Positions 17,227 through 26,432 of a stretch of DNA of 64,000 nucleotides are shown here, piece after piece. The stretch covers positions 21,257 to 85,256 of the forward strand of contig JARRQJ010000021.1 in assembly GCA_037381915.1 (NCBI GenBank), written 5' to 3'. Source of the DNA: JARRQJ01 sp037381915 (GTDB taxonomy: Bacteria > Pseudomonadota > Gammaproteobacteria > DRLM01). Positions within the stretch are counted from its first letter, which is position 1; each line of letters starts with the position of its first letter. Position numbers and translations under genes: made by a program. Under the pieces are notes generated by a model. It made no database searches. It worked only from the letters and a program-made list of their open reading frames with translations, and was not told the DNA's origin.

Positions 17227-19200
17227 ATGAAAAGCCTGTGGAACGATCAAGAAGCCGCGCAATACAAAGATGACTTGGGATTGCGCGTCTATAGTTCGCG
17301 GCTGTTGGGCCGCGACCCGTCACTGGTGCTGCACGGCGGTGGCAATACCTCCGTGAAGATCACCGAGAGGAATATCTTCGGCGAGCCTGTGGAAGTGCTC
17401 TACGTCAAGGGCAGCGGCTGGGACCTGGAGACCATCGATACACCGGGGTTCGCGCCGGTGCAATTGCACCACCTGGTCGCCCTGTCCAAACTGGAGCGCC
17501 TCAGCGATCCCCAGATGGTCAATGAATTAAAGACGCATACCCTCGATGCCGGCGCCCCCACGCCGTCGGTGGAAGCAATCCTGCATGCGGTGTTGCCCTA
17601 CAAATACGTGGACCACACCCACGCCGACGCCATCGTCACCATTACCAATACCGCCGACGGTCCGGCGCGAATCCGGGCAATCTACGGCGATAGCGTGGTG
17701 GTGCTGCCTTATGTGATGCCGGGCTTCGACCTGGCACGCGAGTGCGCGCGGTGCTTCGCCGCAGAGGCGGGCCCGCAGACTATCGGCATGGTGCTGCTGA
17801 ATCACGGCATCTTTTCCTTCGGCGCCACGGCGCTGGAATCCTATGAGCGGATGATCGCGCTGGTAAACCGTGCCGAGGAATACCTGGCCGCAAACAACGC
17901 CTGGCAGCTTTCCAGCAGCGCCCCGCATCTGCCCGACCAGGCACTGCGCTCTGATCTGGCCGTATTGCGTCGTAAGCTGTCGCAGCAGGCGGGCGCACCC
18001 CTGCTCTTGGCCACCTGTACCAACGACAAGACCCTGGCCTTCGCCCGCCATCCCGAGGTCGTCCGCATCGCCCAACAGGGCCCCGCGACGCCGGACCATG
18101 TGATTCGCACCAAGCGCCTGCCCATGCTGGGCCGCGATGTGGACGCCTACGTCGAGTCCTACAAGGCTTATTTCGACCAATATGCCCCTCACGTCCGCGA
18201 ACCCAAGACCATGCTCGATCCCACACCACGGGTCATCCTGGACGACGCCTGGGGAATGAGTACCGTGGGCCCGACTGCACGTGACGCGGCCATTGTGGCG
18301 GATATCTACGACCATACCATGGACGTGATTTTGCGCGCGCAGGCCCTGGGCGGCTACCGCGCCCTGTCCGCCCGGGAACTGTTCGACATGGAATATTGGG
18401 ACCTGGAACAGGCCAAATTGCGGAAAGGCGGGAAACCGCCGCTGTTTAGGGGTGAAATCGCCCTGGTCACCGGCGCCGCCTCCGGCATCGGCAAGGCCTG
18501 TGTCCACGCCCTGCTTGCCCGCGGCGCCGCCGTAGCCGGTCTGGATATCGATCCCGCCGTCCTGACGATGTACGACAAGCCCGCGTTCCATGGGATTCAC
18601 TGCGACGTAAGCGAGGAAGCGCAACTTGGCGGCGCGCTGGAAGCTGTCGTGCGTCGTTTCGGCGGCCTGGACATGCTGATCCTCAATGCCGGCGTCTTCC
18701 CCCCCGGGCGCCGCATCGCCGACCTGGACAGCGGCGAATGGCGGCGCGTGATGGCCGTCAACCTTGACGCCAACCTGGCCCTGATGCGCGAGGCCCACCC
18801 CCTGTTGAAGCTGGCACCGCGGGGCGGCCGGGTGGTGGTCATCGGTTCAAAAAACGTCCCGGCCCCCGGCCCCGGGGCCGCCGCCTATTCCGCCTCCAAG
18901 GCCGCGCTCAATCAGCTGGCGCGCGTGGCCGCCCTGGAATGGGGGCGCGACCATGTTCGCGTTAATTCGCTCCACCCCAACGCGGTGTTCGACACCGCCT
19001 TGTGGAGCGAGGAGGTCTTGCAGGCCCGCGCCACCCACTATGGGTTGAGCGTGGAACAATACAAGACCAATAACGTACTCAAGGTGGAGGTCAGCAGCCG
19101 CGATGTCGCCGAGCTGGCGGCGGAAATGTGCGGTCCCCTGTTCGCCAAGACGACCGGCGCACAGGTCCCCGTGGACGGCGGTAATGACCGGGTGATCTGA
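17227..19200 (+). CDS. Bifunctional aldolase/short-chain dehydrogenase
   Basis: 657-aa fusion. Residues 1 to about 400 form a class II aldolase/adducin domain (SSRLLGRDPSLVLHGGGNTSVK, then the zinc pair in YVDHTHADAIVTI and VLLNHGIFSFG). Residues about 415-657 form an SDR: GEIALVTGAASGIGKACV as NAD(P) loop, ILNAG, catalytic Ser in VVIGSKN and YSASK. Fusions of this type act in rhamnose or related sugar catabolism, the aldolase acting on the phosphorylated sugar and the SDR on lactaldehyde or a sugar. The substrate here is unknown and no sugar operon surrounds it. Confidence 0.9.
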   Translation: MKSLWNDQEAAQYKDDLGLRVYSSRLLGRDPSLVLHGGGNTSVKITERNIFGEPVEVLYVKGSGWDLETIDTPGFAPVQLHHLVALSKLERLSDPQMVNELKTHTLDAGAPTPSVEAILHAVLPYKYVDHTHADAIVTITNTADGPARIRAIYGDSVVVLPYVMPGFDLARECARCFAAEAGPQTIGMVLLNHGIFSFGATALESYERMIALVNRAEEYLAANNAWQLSSSAPHLPDQALRSDLAVLRRKLSQQAGAPLLLATCTNDKTLAFARHPEVVRIAQQGPATPDHVIRTKRLPMLGRDVDAYVESYKAYFDQYAPHVREPKTMLDPTPRVILDDAWGMSTVGPTARDAAIVADIYDHTMDVILRAQALGGYRALSARELFDMEYWDLEQAKLRKGGKPPLFRGEIALVTGAASGIGKACVHALLARGAAVAGLDIDPAVLTMYDKPAFHGIHCDVSEEAQLGGALEAVVRRFGGLDMLILNAGVFPPGRRIADLDSGEWRRVMAVNLDANLALMREAHPLLKLAPRGGRVVVIGSKNVPAPGPGAAAYSASKAALNQLARVAALEWGRDHVRVNSLHPNAVFDTALWSEEVLQARATHYGLSVEQYKTNNVLKVEVSSRDVAELAAEMCGPLFAKTTGAQVPVDGGNDRVI

Positions 19201-19222
19201 CACCCGCTCCGTCCGCCGCTGG

Positions 19223-19258
19223 CAATAAAAAAGCGGAGCGCCTTGCGGGCACTCCGCC
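19223..19258 (-). terminator. Rho-independent terminator pointing left (minus strand)
   Basis: On the minus strand GCGGAGTGCC, a short loop and GGCGCTCCGC are followed by TTTTTTATTG. It lies 22 bp past the aldolase stop, so on the plus strand it can also act as a hairpin without the T run. No gene on the minus strand is close enough to be clearly served (DUF488 ends 200 bp away). The 19260-19461 interval between it and DUF488 holds nothing else I can identify. Confidence 0.6.
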
Positions 19259-19461
19259 AAACAGGGAGAGGGATTATGTGACTCAAGCAGACGAGAAGTC
19301 TAGATTGAACCACACCCTATGCAATGCATGGGTCATGCCAGTTACTTGTGTCTATGAAGAACAATTAGTTAACTGGGGTCGCTGGAAATTTGACATGGTC
19401 CGTGCCCCCTCTTAATGCATTTTCGCCGGAAGTGCGTCACGAATGGCCAGAAGGCGACAAT

Positions 19462-20004
19462 TCAGAATTCCCATTCCAATTGCCCGTCTCCGCCCCCGTC
19501 GTAAATGAGTCGGTCCCGCGCCCAGCGCACCCCGGTATTGAGGTGATGGGGGAAAGCCTGCGAGGGATCCAAGACATGGATCACCGGGACGCCGTGTGCC
19601 GTCAAGTAATCGGCAATCATGGCGCGGTGGCAATGCTGGGGTTGTCGTTCGCCACAGAGCATGGCGGTGGGTCTCGCATGCGCCAAGGCGAGCAACTCCG
19701 TTATCCCCGCCCGAAACGGCGCGGTGTTCATGTGGTCGGCATAGGCGCGTAAGGGCGCCGACGCCAACGCAGTATGCACGGAGGTGCTCGCAGCCCGGCG
19801 AAATCCGCCCAATGCCTCGCCCAACCAGCGATAGCCCATACCGGCCTCGTCCAAGAACGGCGCGAACGCCTGTCGGGAAAAGTGGGGATGGCGGCGCGAC
19901 GCCGGGTAGGCGCGAACGTCCGCGACACATTCGATCCCGAAGGCGCGCATGGCATCCAAAAACGCCGTTGCGGAACGGGCGCCGTGGCCGACGGTGTACA
20001 GCAT
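19462..20004 (-). CDS. DUF488 family protein
   Basis: 180 aa from ATG 20004. The N-terminal LYTVGHGARSATAFLDAMRAFGIECVADVRAYP is the DUF488 signature, followed by HPHFSRQAF, WLGEALGG and the cysteine-histidine pair in LCGERQPQHCHRAMIADYL. Function of the family is not known; the Cys-rich site suggests a nucleotide- or metal-related enzyme. A longer frame to TTG 20076 exists but is not conserved. Divergent from ettA. Confidence 0.88.
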   Translation of the reverse strand: MLYTVGHGARSATAFLDAMRAFGIECVADVRAYPASRRHPHFSRQAFAPFLDEAGMGYRWLGEALGGFRRAASTSVHTALASAPLRAYADHMNTAPFRAGITELLALAHARPTAMLCGERQPQHCHRAMIADYLTAHGVPVIHVLDPSQAFPHHLNTGVRWARDRLIYDGGGDGQLEWEF

Positions 20005-20138
20005 CACGGGGGATCGGGTGTTTCCGAGTAGCTCGTCGCTGCGTGCAACCACGTGTCCTGCCGAGTTGCGTACCAAAACAATACGGGAAAAAGCATAGCA
20101 GGCCTTACCCGCGTCCTGTCAAATCATAAGGAGTCTTT

Positions 20139-20166
20139 TTGTCACCCTGCTATTGCTTGCTATACT
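20139..20166 (+). promoter_or_regulatory. Promoter of ettA
   Basis: TTGTCA at 20139-20144 and TATACT at 20161-20166 with 16-bp spacing, a good sigma-70 match. The transcript would begin near 20173 and carry a leader of about 50 nt to the ATG at 20223. This also argues against the longer reading frame beginning at 20139. Confidence 0.6.
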
Positions 20167-20222
20167 TGGCCGACGCCAAAACCGGCGGCTACCGTCGCAA
20201 CTCGTTACAGGACGCATTCAGT

Positions 20223-21890
20223 ATGGCCCAGTACATCTACACGATGAACCGGGTGGGCAAGGTCGTTCCACCCAAGCGCGAAATTCTCAGAGATATCTCC
20301 CTGTCTTTTTTTCCGGGGGCCAAAATCGGCGTCCTCGGTTTGAACGGCGCCGGCAAGTCCACCCTGCTGCGCATCATGGCCGGGGTGGATACGGAATTTC
20401 TCGGCGAGGCGCGCCCGCAACCTGGCATCCGCATCGGATACCTGCCTCAGGAACCGCAGCTGGACCCTGCTAAGAACGTGCGAGGCAACGTGGAAGAGGC
20501 GGTGCAAGCGATAAAGGACGCCCTGGAACGCCTGGATGCACTCTACGCCGAGTACGCCGACCCTGACGCGGATTTCGACGCCCTGGCCAAAGAGCAAGGC
20601 GAACTGGAGTCCTATGTTCAGACCGTCGACGGCCATAATCTCGAACGGCAGCTGGAGGTCGCCGCCGACGCCTTGCGTCTGCCGCCTTGGGAGGCCGACG
20701 TCAGCAAACTGTCCGGTGGTGAGAAACGCCGAGTCGCCCTGTGCCGCTTGTTGTTGTCCGGTCCGGACATGCTGCTGCTCGACGAACCCACCAATCACCT
20801 GGACGCCGAATCGGTGGCCTGGCTGGAACGTTTTCTCCATGAATACAACGGGACGGTGATCGCCATCACCCACGACCGCTACTTCCTCGACAACGTCTGC
20901 GGCTGGATCCTGGAATTGGACCGCGGCCACGGTATTCCCTGGGAAGGCAATTATTCCTCCTGGCTGGAGCAAAAGGAGAAGCGCCTCGAAGTCGAGGAAA
21001 AGCAGGAAAGCGCCCGCCAACGCGCTATGAAGGCGGAACTGGAATGGGTACGTTCCAACCCAAAGGGGCGCCACGCCAAGAGCAAGGCGCGCCTCACCCG
21101 CTTCGAGGACCTGTCCTCGCAAGAGAGCCAGCAACGTAACGAGACCAAGGAGATCTTTATTCCCCCCGGACCACGCCTCGGTGATACGGTGATCGAGGCC
21201 GAAGACCTGCGCAAGGCTTACGGCGACCGGCTGCTCATCAACGGTCTGAATTTCAATCTCCCGCGCGGCGGCATCGTCGGTGTGATCGGCCCGAACGGCG
21301 CCGGGAAAACCACCTTATTCCGTATGCTCTCCGGACAGGAAAAGCCGGACGGCGGCGAACTGCGCATCGGCGAAACGGTGCAGCTCGCCTACGTGGATCA
21401 ATCCCGGGACACCCTGGACAATGACAAGACCGCCTGGCAGGAGGTCTCCGACGGGCAGGACATCATCAGCGTAGGCAAATTTCAGATGCCGTCCCGCGCC
21501 TATCTCAGCCGTTTCAATTTCAAAGGCACCGATCAGCAGAAGTTGGTAAAGGAATTGTCCGGGGGAGAACGCAATCGCCTCCATCTGGCCAAGCTCCTGA
21601 AAAGCGGTGGAAATGTATTGCTGCTCGACGAACCGACCAACGATCTGGACGTGGAAACCCTCCGCGCCCTGGAAGAGGCCATCCTGGACTTTCCCGGATG
21701 CGTGGTGGTGATCTCCCACGACCGCTGGTTCCTGGACCGCATCGCCACCCACATGCTGGCCTTCGAGGGCGACAGCAAGGTGACATGGTTCGAGGGCAAC
21801 TACGCCGACTACGAGGCCGACCGCCACCGCCGCCTCGGCACCGACGCGGATCAGCCCCACCGTATTAAATACCGTCGTCTGGACGCCTGA
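20223..21890 (+). CDS. ettA: Energy-dependent translational throttle protein EttA
   Basis: ABC-F ATPase that binds the ribosomal E site and gates the first peptide bond according to ATP/ADP. 555 aa, the length of E. coli EttA. It begins MAQYIYTMNRVGKVVPPKR, the EttA N-terminus. Two ABC domains: Walker A LNGAGKST near 40 and PNGAGKTT near 357, signatures LSGGEKRRVAL and LSGGERNRLHL, Walker B LLDEPTNHLD and LLDEPTNDLD, with the linker helices rich in Lys/Glu (about 245-305) between. Not a transporter: no membrane segments. Confidence 0.97.
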   Translation: MAQYIYTMNRVGKVVPPKREILRDISLSFFPGAKIGVLGLNGAGKSTLLRIMAGVDTEFLGEARPQPGIRIGYLPQEPQLDPAKNVRGNVEEAVQAIKDALERLDALYAEYADPDADFDALAKEQGELESYVQTVDGHNLERQLEVAADALRLPPWEADVSKLSGGEKRRVALCRLLLSGPDMLLLDEPTNHLDAESVAWLERFLHEYNGTVIAITHDRYFLDNVCGWILELDRGHGIPWEGNYSSWLEQKEKRLEVEEKQESARQRAMKAELEWVRSNPKGRHAKSKARLTRFEDLSSQESQQRNETKEIFIPPGPRLGDTVIEAEDLRKAYGDRLLINGLNFNLPRGGIVGVIGPNGAGKTTLFRMLSGQEKPDGGELRIGETVQLAYVDQSRDTLDNDKTAWQEVSDGQDIISVGKFQMPSRAYLSRFNFKGTDQQKLVKELSGGERNRLHLAKLLKSGGNVLLLDEPTNDLDVETLRALEEAILDFPGCVVVISHDRWFLDRIATHMLAFEGDSKVTWFEGNYADYEADRHRRLGTDADQPHRIKYRRLDA

Positions 21891-21897
21891 TCCCGCC

Positions 21898-21919
21898 GGC
21901 ACCCGATTCAAGCGGGTGC
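21898..21919 (+). terminator. Hairpin after ettA
   Basis: GGCACCC and GGGTGCC pair 8 bp after the ettA stop with a short loop. No T tract follows, so termination efficiency is uncertain. Confidence 0.4.
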
Positions 21920-21970
21920 CCCGCCAACCGCTATAACTTATATCCCTTTGGGAAATAAGCCCCTTAATAA

Positions 21971-23173
21971 ATGCAACAAATCTATATCGGCCGCCAGCCG
22001 ATCTTCGATCGGAAGCAGGATCTGTTCGCCTACGAACTATTGTATCGCGCGAATAATGTGCACAATGCCGCCGGGGTGATAGATCAGGATCACGCCACCA
22101 CCCAGGTGGTGATCAACGCATGCCTGGATTTCGGCCTGAAACAGTTGGTGGGCGAGAAAAAGGCCTTCATCAATCTGCCGCGCAGCTTCATCGTGGGTGA
22201 TAAGCCCATACTGCTTCCCAACGATCAGGTGATCCTGGAGATCCTGGAAGACATCGAAATAGACGACGCCTTGTTGCGTTCCCTTCGCCAACTGCGCACC
22301 CAAGGATATCAAATTGCGCTGGACGATTTTACCTATCATGCCGAGCTGCGGCCTCTGATCACGCTCAGCAAAATCGTAAAAATCGATTTCCGGGCCTTGT
22401 CTCCCGAGCAAATCCGCGAACATGTGGAGGTGCTGAAGGACTATAAAATCGATTTACTCGCGGAAAAGATTGAAACCCATCAAGAGTTCGAATTCGCCAA
22501 GGAACTGGGATTTCATTATTTCCAAGGCTATTTTTTATGCAGACCCCACATCGTTACCGGGCGCAGCCTCGCGTCCAACCGCATGGCCATCCTGCGCCTG
22601 CTGTGTGAGTTGCTCGATCCCAATAAGAACATCACGGAGTTGGCCGAGTTGGTCAGTCACGATGTCGCGCTCAGTTTCAAGCTACTGCGCAGTTTAAACT
22701 CGCCCTTTTGTGGATTGCCCGAACGTATCGATTCCGTTCACCACGCCATCGCCTATTTGGGACTGCAACAAATCAAGCAATGGGCGTCCCTCATCGTCCT
22801 GGCGAATATCACCGACAAACCTTCGCAGCTGATGGTAATGGCGCTCACGCGCGGGAAAATGTGCGAACTTGTCGGAGAGGCAATGGGTGTCGAGAATACG
22901 GCAAGTCTATTTACGGTGGGAATGTTGTCGCTGTTGGATGCGCTCATGGACAACAGCTTGGAGACCGTCTTGCTCGAGCTGCCGCTGGCGGCCGAACTCA
23001 AAGCGGCCATCCTGAATCGGGAAGGCGCCATGGGCGGCATCCTGCGGGCCGTCCTGGCCTATGAGCAGGGTCATTGGGAGGTAATCGATATTTGTTTGCC
23101 GGAAGCGGGCAAGTTCACCGAAGCCTATATGCAGGCGGTAGCCTGGTCCGATCAGGTTTACCGGCATATCTAG
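21971..23173 (+). CDS. EAL-HDOD signalling protein (YuxH type)
   Basis: 400 aa. N-terminal EAL-like domain (about 1-200) starts YIGRQPIFDRKQDLFAYELLYR; metal and catalytic positions are largely kept (Glu of YELLY, Asn of FINLP, Glu of ILEILE, LDDF, Lys of KIVKIDF, Glu of LAEKIET, QGYFL), but loop 6 is DDFTYHAEL in place of DDFGTGYSSL. C-terminal HDOD domain (about 205-395) has ITELAELVSHDVALSFKLLR and VHHAIAYLGLQQIKQW. Such proteins often bind c-di-GMP or act as scaffold rather than as active phosphodiesterase. It stands alone after ettA. Confidence 0.9.
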   Translation: MQQIYIGRQPIFDRKQDLFAYELLYRANNVHNAAGVIDQDHATTQVVINACLDFGLKQLVGEKKAFINLPRSFIVGDKPILLPNDQVILEILEDIEIDDALLRSLRQLRTQGYQIALDDFTYHAELRPLITLSKIVKIDFRALSPEQIREHVEVLKDYKIDLLAEKIETHQEFEFAKELGFHYFQGYFLCRPHIVTGRSLASNRMAILRLLCELLDPNKNITELAELVSHDVALSFKLLRSLNSPFCGLPERIDSVHHAIAYLGLQQIKQWASLIVLANITDKPSQLMVMALTRGKMCELVGEAMGVENTASLFTVGMLSLLDALMDNSLETVLLELPLAAELKAAILNREGAMGGILRAVLAYEQGHWEVIDICLPEAGKFTEAYMQAVAWSDQVYRHI

Positions 23174-23198
23174 GATCGTCGGGAACGACCGCTGACTT

Positions 23199-23864
23199 TT
23201 AAACCTTGCCGTGACTACCGGTAAGCGGCACGAAGGCCACGGGCAATACTTCCGTCGTGGCAATGCTTCCTTGCTCGTCCTTGTCTATCACACTCAGTAC
23301 CTGCCGTCCATATGGCATCCCGACCGGGATCACCATGCGCCCGCCGCATTTGAGTTGTTCCAGCAAGGGTGGCGGCAGCGCAAGCGCCGCCGCCGTGACG
23401 ATAACGGCATCGAACGGGGCATGTTCCTCCCATCCGAGGTAACCGTCACCGCAGCGCACGGAGACGTTGTCGTAGCCCAGTCGCCGTAACCGTGCCGTGG
23501 ACTCTTGCGCCAGCGGCGCCACGATCTCGACGCTATAAACCTGCTTGACCAACAAGGACAGTACCGCCGCCTGATACCCGGAACCGGTCCCCACTTCCAA
23601 CACTACATCCCCGGCCTGCGGCCGCAGCAGATCGGTCATCAGCGCCACGATATAGGGCTGTGAGATGGTCTGGCCATGGCCGATGCCCAGCGGACCATCG
23701 CTATAGGCAAGATAGTCAAACTCTTGCGGCACGAATTCATGGCGCTGCACCTTCGCCATGGCCGCCAGCACCCGCGGATCCAGTTCTTCTTTGCCGATCC
23801 AGGATCTGGTCAGCTCCACTTCCCGGCGGATATCCCGCAGCATACGCGCTATATCGTCACTCAT
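23199..23864 (-). CDS. pcm: Protein-L-isoaspartate O-methyltransferase
   Basis: Repairs isoaspartyl residues using SAM; 221 aa from ATG 23864. Motif I is VLEVGTGSGYQAAVLS near residue 80; upstream GIGHGQTISQPYIVALMTDLL is the family block that binds the isoAsp peptide; C-terminal GGRMVIPVGMP follows. An earlier ATG at 23888 is in frame; 23864 is preferred because AGGA lies upstream of it. Divergent from ispG with a 98-bp gap. Confidence 0.94.
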   Translation of the reverse strand: MSDDIARMLRDIRREVELTRSWIGKEELDPRVLAAMAKVQRHEFVPQEFDYLAYSDGPLGIGHGQTISQPYIVALMTDLLRPQAGDVVLEVGTGSGYQAAVLSLLVKQVYSVEIVAPLAQESTARLRRLGYDNVSVRCGDGYLGWEEHAPFDAVIVTAAALALPPPLLEQLKCGGRMVIPVGMPYGRQVLSVIDKDEQGSIATTEVLPVAFVPLTGSHGKV

Positions 23865-23962
23865 AAGCCCCGTTCCTGTATTAGTCATGCTACTCGGCGT
23901 CGAAGTACGGTATCATTAGCCGCCGGCCTTTTGGTTAGTATGCATTATCCAGAAACATTGTT

Positions 23963-25201
23963 ATGCCCAATCTTCGCACCCCCGTGCATAGACAATCCAC
24001 GGTAGCAGTTAAGGTACAGCACGTCACCATAGGCGGCCGGGCACCCATCGTGGTGCAGTCCATGACCAATACCGATACTGCAGACGTAAGCGCCACCACC
24101 CGGCAGATCCTGCAACTCGCCCGGGCGGGCTCCGAACTGGTACGCATCACCGTGAACAGCGACGAAGCGGCGCGCGCCGTGCCCCACATCCGGGAAGAAC
24201 TGGACAAGCGTGGATGCAACACCCCGCTTATCGGCGATTTCCACTTCAACGGCCATAAGCTGCTAACTAGTCATCCGGCGTGCGCCGAAGCGCTGGCCAA
24301 GTATCGCATCAATCCCGGTAATGTGGGACGCGGCAAGAAGAAGGATGAGCAATACGCCACCATGATCGAGATCGCCTGCCGCCATGACAAACCGGTACGG
24401 ATAGGCGTCAATTGGGGCAGCCTTGACCAGGCCCTGGTGGTGACACTTATGGATGAAAATGCCCGGCGGCCGCAGCCGCGCGATTCGGCCTACATCATTC
24501 ATGAAGCCATGGTAAGCTCCGCGCTGCAAAGTGCCCACAAGGCGGAAGAATGGGGTTTGGCCCACGATAAGATTGTATTGTCATGTAAAATGAGCGGCGT
24601 CCAGGACCTGATCGCCGTCTACCGCGACCTGGCCGCACGCTGCGATTACCCGCTTCACTTGGGCCTGACCGAGGCCGGCATGGGCAGCAAGGGCATCGTG
24701 GCTTCCAGCACCGCCTTGGCGGTGCTTCTGCAGGAAGGAATCGGCGATACCATCCGCATCTCCCTGACACCGGAGCCCGGCGGTGACCGCAGCCAAGAGG
24801 TCATCGTGGCTCAGGAAATCCTGCAGACCATGGGCCTGCGTTCTTTCACCCCCATGGTTATCGCCTGTCCCGGTTGCGGGCGCACCAGCAGCACCTATTT
24901 CCAGCAATTGGCGCAGGACATCCAAGGCTATCTTCGCCATCAGATGCCCGTTTGGCGTCGGCAATACCCCGGGGTGGAAGAAATGACCGTGGCAGTGATG
25001 GGCTGCGTGGTCAACGGCCCGGGCGAAAGCAAGCACGCCAATATCGGCATCAGCCTGCCCGGTACCGGTGAAATACCCGTGGCACCGGTCTATGTGGACG
25101 GCGAAAAGACCGTGACGCTAAAGGGCGACCGCATTGCTGAGGAATTTCAGCGCATCGTCGACGACTACGTCCGGCGCAGCTACGGCGAGCGCCGGTTCTA
25201 A
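23963..25201 (+). CDS. ispG: 4-hydroxy-3-methylbut-2-enyl-diphosphate synthase (flavodoxin)
   Basis: Penultimate step of the MEP isoprenoid pathway; an iron-sulfur enzyme. 412 aa. TIM-barrel part: IVVQSMTNTDTADVSATT, DFHFNGHKLL, NPGNVG, VRIGVNWGSLD. The [4Fe-4S] ligands are in CPGCGRTSSTYF and MGCVVNGPGES in the C-terminal domain. The region about 270-330 is complete, so this is the ordinary bacterial two-domain form. Confidence 0.97.
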   Translation: MPNLRTPVHRQSTVAVKVQHVTIGGRAPIVVQSMTNTDTADVSATTRQILQLARAGSELVRITVNSDEAARAVPHIREELDKRGCNTPLIGDFHFNGHKLLTSHPACAEALAKYRINPGNVGRGKKKDEQYATMIEIACRHDKPVRIGVNWGSLDQALVVTLMDENARRPQPRDSAYIIHEAMVSSALQSAHKAEEWGLAHDKIVLSCKMSGVQDLIAVYRDLAARCDYPLHLGLTEAGMGSKGIVASSTALAVLLQEGIGDTIRISLTPEPGGDRSQEVIVAQEILQTMGLRSFTPMVIACPGCGRTSSTYFQQLAQDIQGYLRHQMPVWRRQYPGVEEMTVAVMGCVVNGPGESKHANIGISLPGTGEIPVAPVYVDGEKTVTLKGDRIAEEFQRIVDDYVRRSYGERRF

Positions 25202-25749
25202 CCGCCCGGGACCGGTATTCACCCCCCGGGATTGCCGAATCTCCCGCCCCTGCCCAGCCCTCGCATTGATCAAGATCCATCCGCAACCAATTAATGAATA
25301 AGTTCCTAGGCTATAACTTTTTTCTTCCGCGCCGATAGTACGTTGCGGTGGGCGCCGCCACCGGCTCCGCCAAGGATCAAGCATAAAACACAGGTCCGGG
25401 CGCCCCCTTTTTGAAAACTAGACTCAATCTTAAAGGAAAGCTGCAGCCGGCAAGGGGAAAATATTTCTTCCGCTACGGTCAAACTTTCGTATAGAGTGAG
25501 TTGGGCGTTGGGCGTGCTGAGAGGTAACGTCGCCCCACCCCCATGATATCCGGAGCGTCGGACATTATGAGAGGCAAGAGAATGACGGACTATATGTGGA
25601 CGCCGTCGGTAATTTCTCATTCGATCAGCCAAGCGACAAGGACAGCCGCCGGTCGTGGACGCAGAGCCTTGTGCTATCCTTTTTTAAGGACTGGCGAGTT
25701 TAACTCTTGTAGCGGCTATAAATAGGTCAACGCAAAAGGAAACGCTGAT
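25202..25749. other. 548-bp gap without a supported gene
   Basis: No frame in this gap has a plausible start signal or family similarity. A GGGCGCC pair (25350-25356 with 25399-25405) could close a large stem-loop ahead of CCTTTTT, and a TATAAA box at 25717-25722 lies 28 bp before the DUF2934 start, without a good -35 box. The gap is less GC-rich near its right end. Confidence 0.5.
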
Positions 25750-26061
25750 ATGGCAGACGTTAGAGCAAGTACTACCACGGGCGCCTCCAAGGCTCCCGCG
25801 AAAAAAGTAACTGTAAAATCAAGAGGGAAAAAGGCAGCCGCAACGGGTGCGCGCAAGACCATCGCCAAGGCCAAAGCCAAGAAGACCAATACCCCCAAGG
25901 AAGCGGCTCCCAGCCAAACCGTGACTCCCGAAGAACGTTGGAGAATGGTGGCGGAAGCGGCCTATCTGCGGGCCGAACGACGCGGTTTCAGCGGTGGGAA
26001 TCCCACCGACGATTGGCTGGCGGCCGAAGCGGAGATCGAAACGCTACTCACCAAGAGATAG
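25750..26061 (+). CDS. DUF2934 protein with a histone H1-like basic N-terminus
   Basis: 103 aa. The first 55 residues are mostly Ala, Lys, Thr, Gly and Pro (KAPAKKVTVKSRGKKAAATG and onward), resembling the AlgP or H1-like tails seen in some proteobacteria. The C-terminal half is a DUF2934 domain: RWRMVAEAAYLRAERRGFSGG then DDWLAAEAEIETLL. A ribosome site AAAAGGAA precedes ATG 25750. The role is unknown; the basic tail suggests nucleic-acid binding. It is flanked by two long intergenic regions, so it is monocistronic. Confidence 0.82.
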   Translation: MADVRASTTTGASKAPAKKVTVKSRGKKAAATGARKTIAKAKAKKTNTPKEAAPSQTVTPEERWRMVAEAAYLRAERRGFSGGNPTDDWLAAEAEIETLLTKR

Positions 26062-26432
26062 GCGCTAGGCGGCATACGACCGTCAGCGATGCCGCGCGGC
26101 AGAGCGCTCCTTTTGCCGCCTGTCCCGCTTCACACCCCTAAAGCTGCTGCCCAGGGCATCCCGATCGCCACATCACCGCTTCCCTATTCCCTTCCTGCCT
26201 TCCCCCTCACGGAGCCGACCTTCCTAAATGCTATTGCCCGGTCCCTTACATAGACTCCCGCAAATTGGCTATCGCCCCTGGTGGTGAAGAGCTTCGCTCC
26301 GCCGCCGCCTAGCTAGAACTCCATGAATGTCAGCCGATTCCCGGCTAAAACGGTACAATGCGTCCTGACGCAGAGTCTGGTGGATGGAGATCTTCAAATG
26401 ACCCGGCAAGACAAACCGCATGTAATAGCGCA
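26062..26432. other. 371-bp gap ahead of the exporter operon
   Basis: No coding frame is supported. TACAAT at 26354-26359 is a possible -10 box for the operon that follows, but the -35 region is weak. No hairpin terminator with a T tract was found after the DUF2934 gene. Confidence 0.4.

Noticed and set aside
17527..18798. A 423-codon frame opposite the aldolase/SDR gene
   Set aside because: Fully antisense to a clearly conserved gene; His/Gly-rich composition typical of GC-rich shadows.
25543..25725. A 60-codon frame ahead of the DUF2934 gene
   Set aside because: No start signal, no similarity, and it runs into the likely promoter region.
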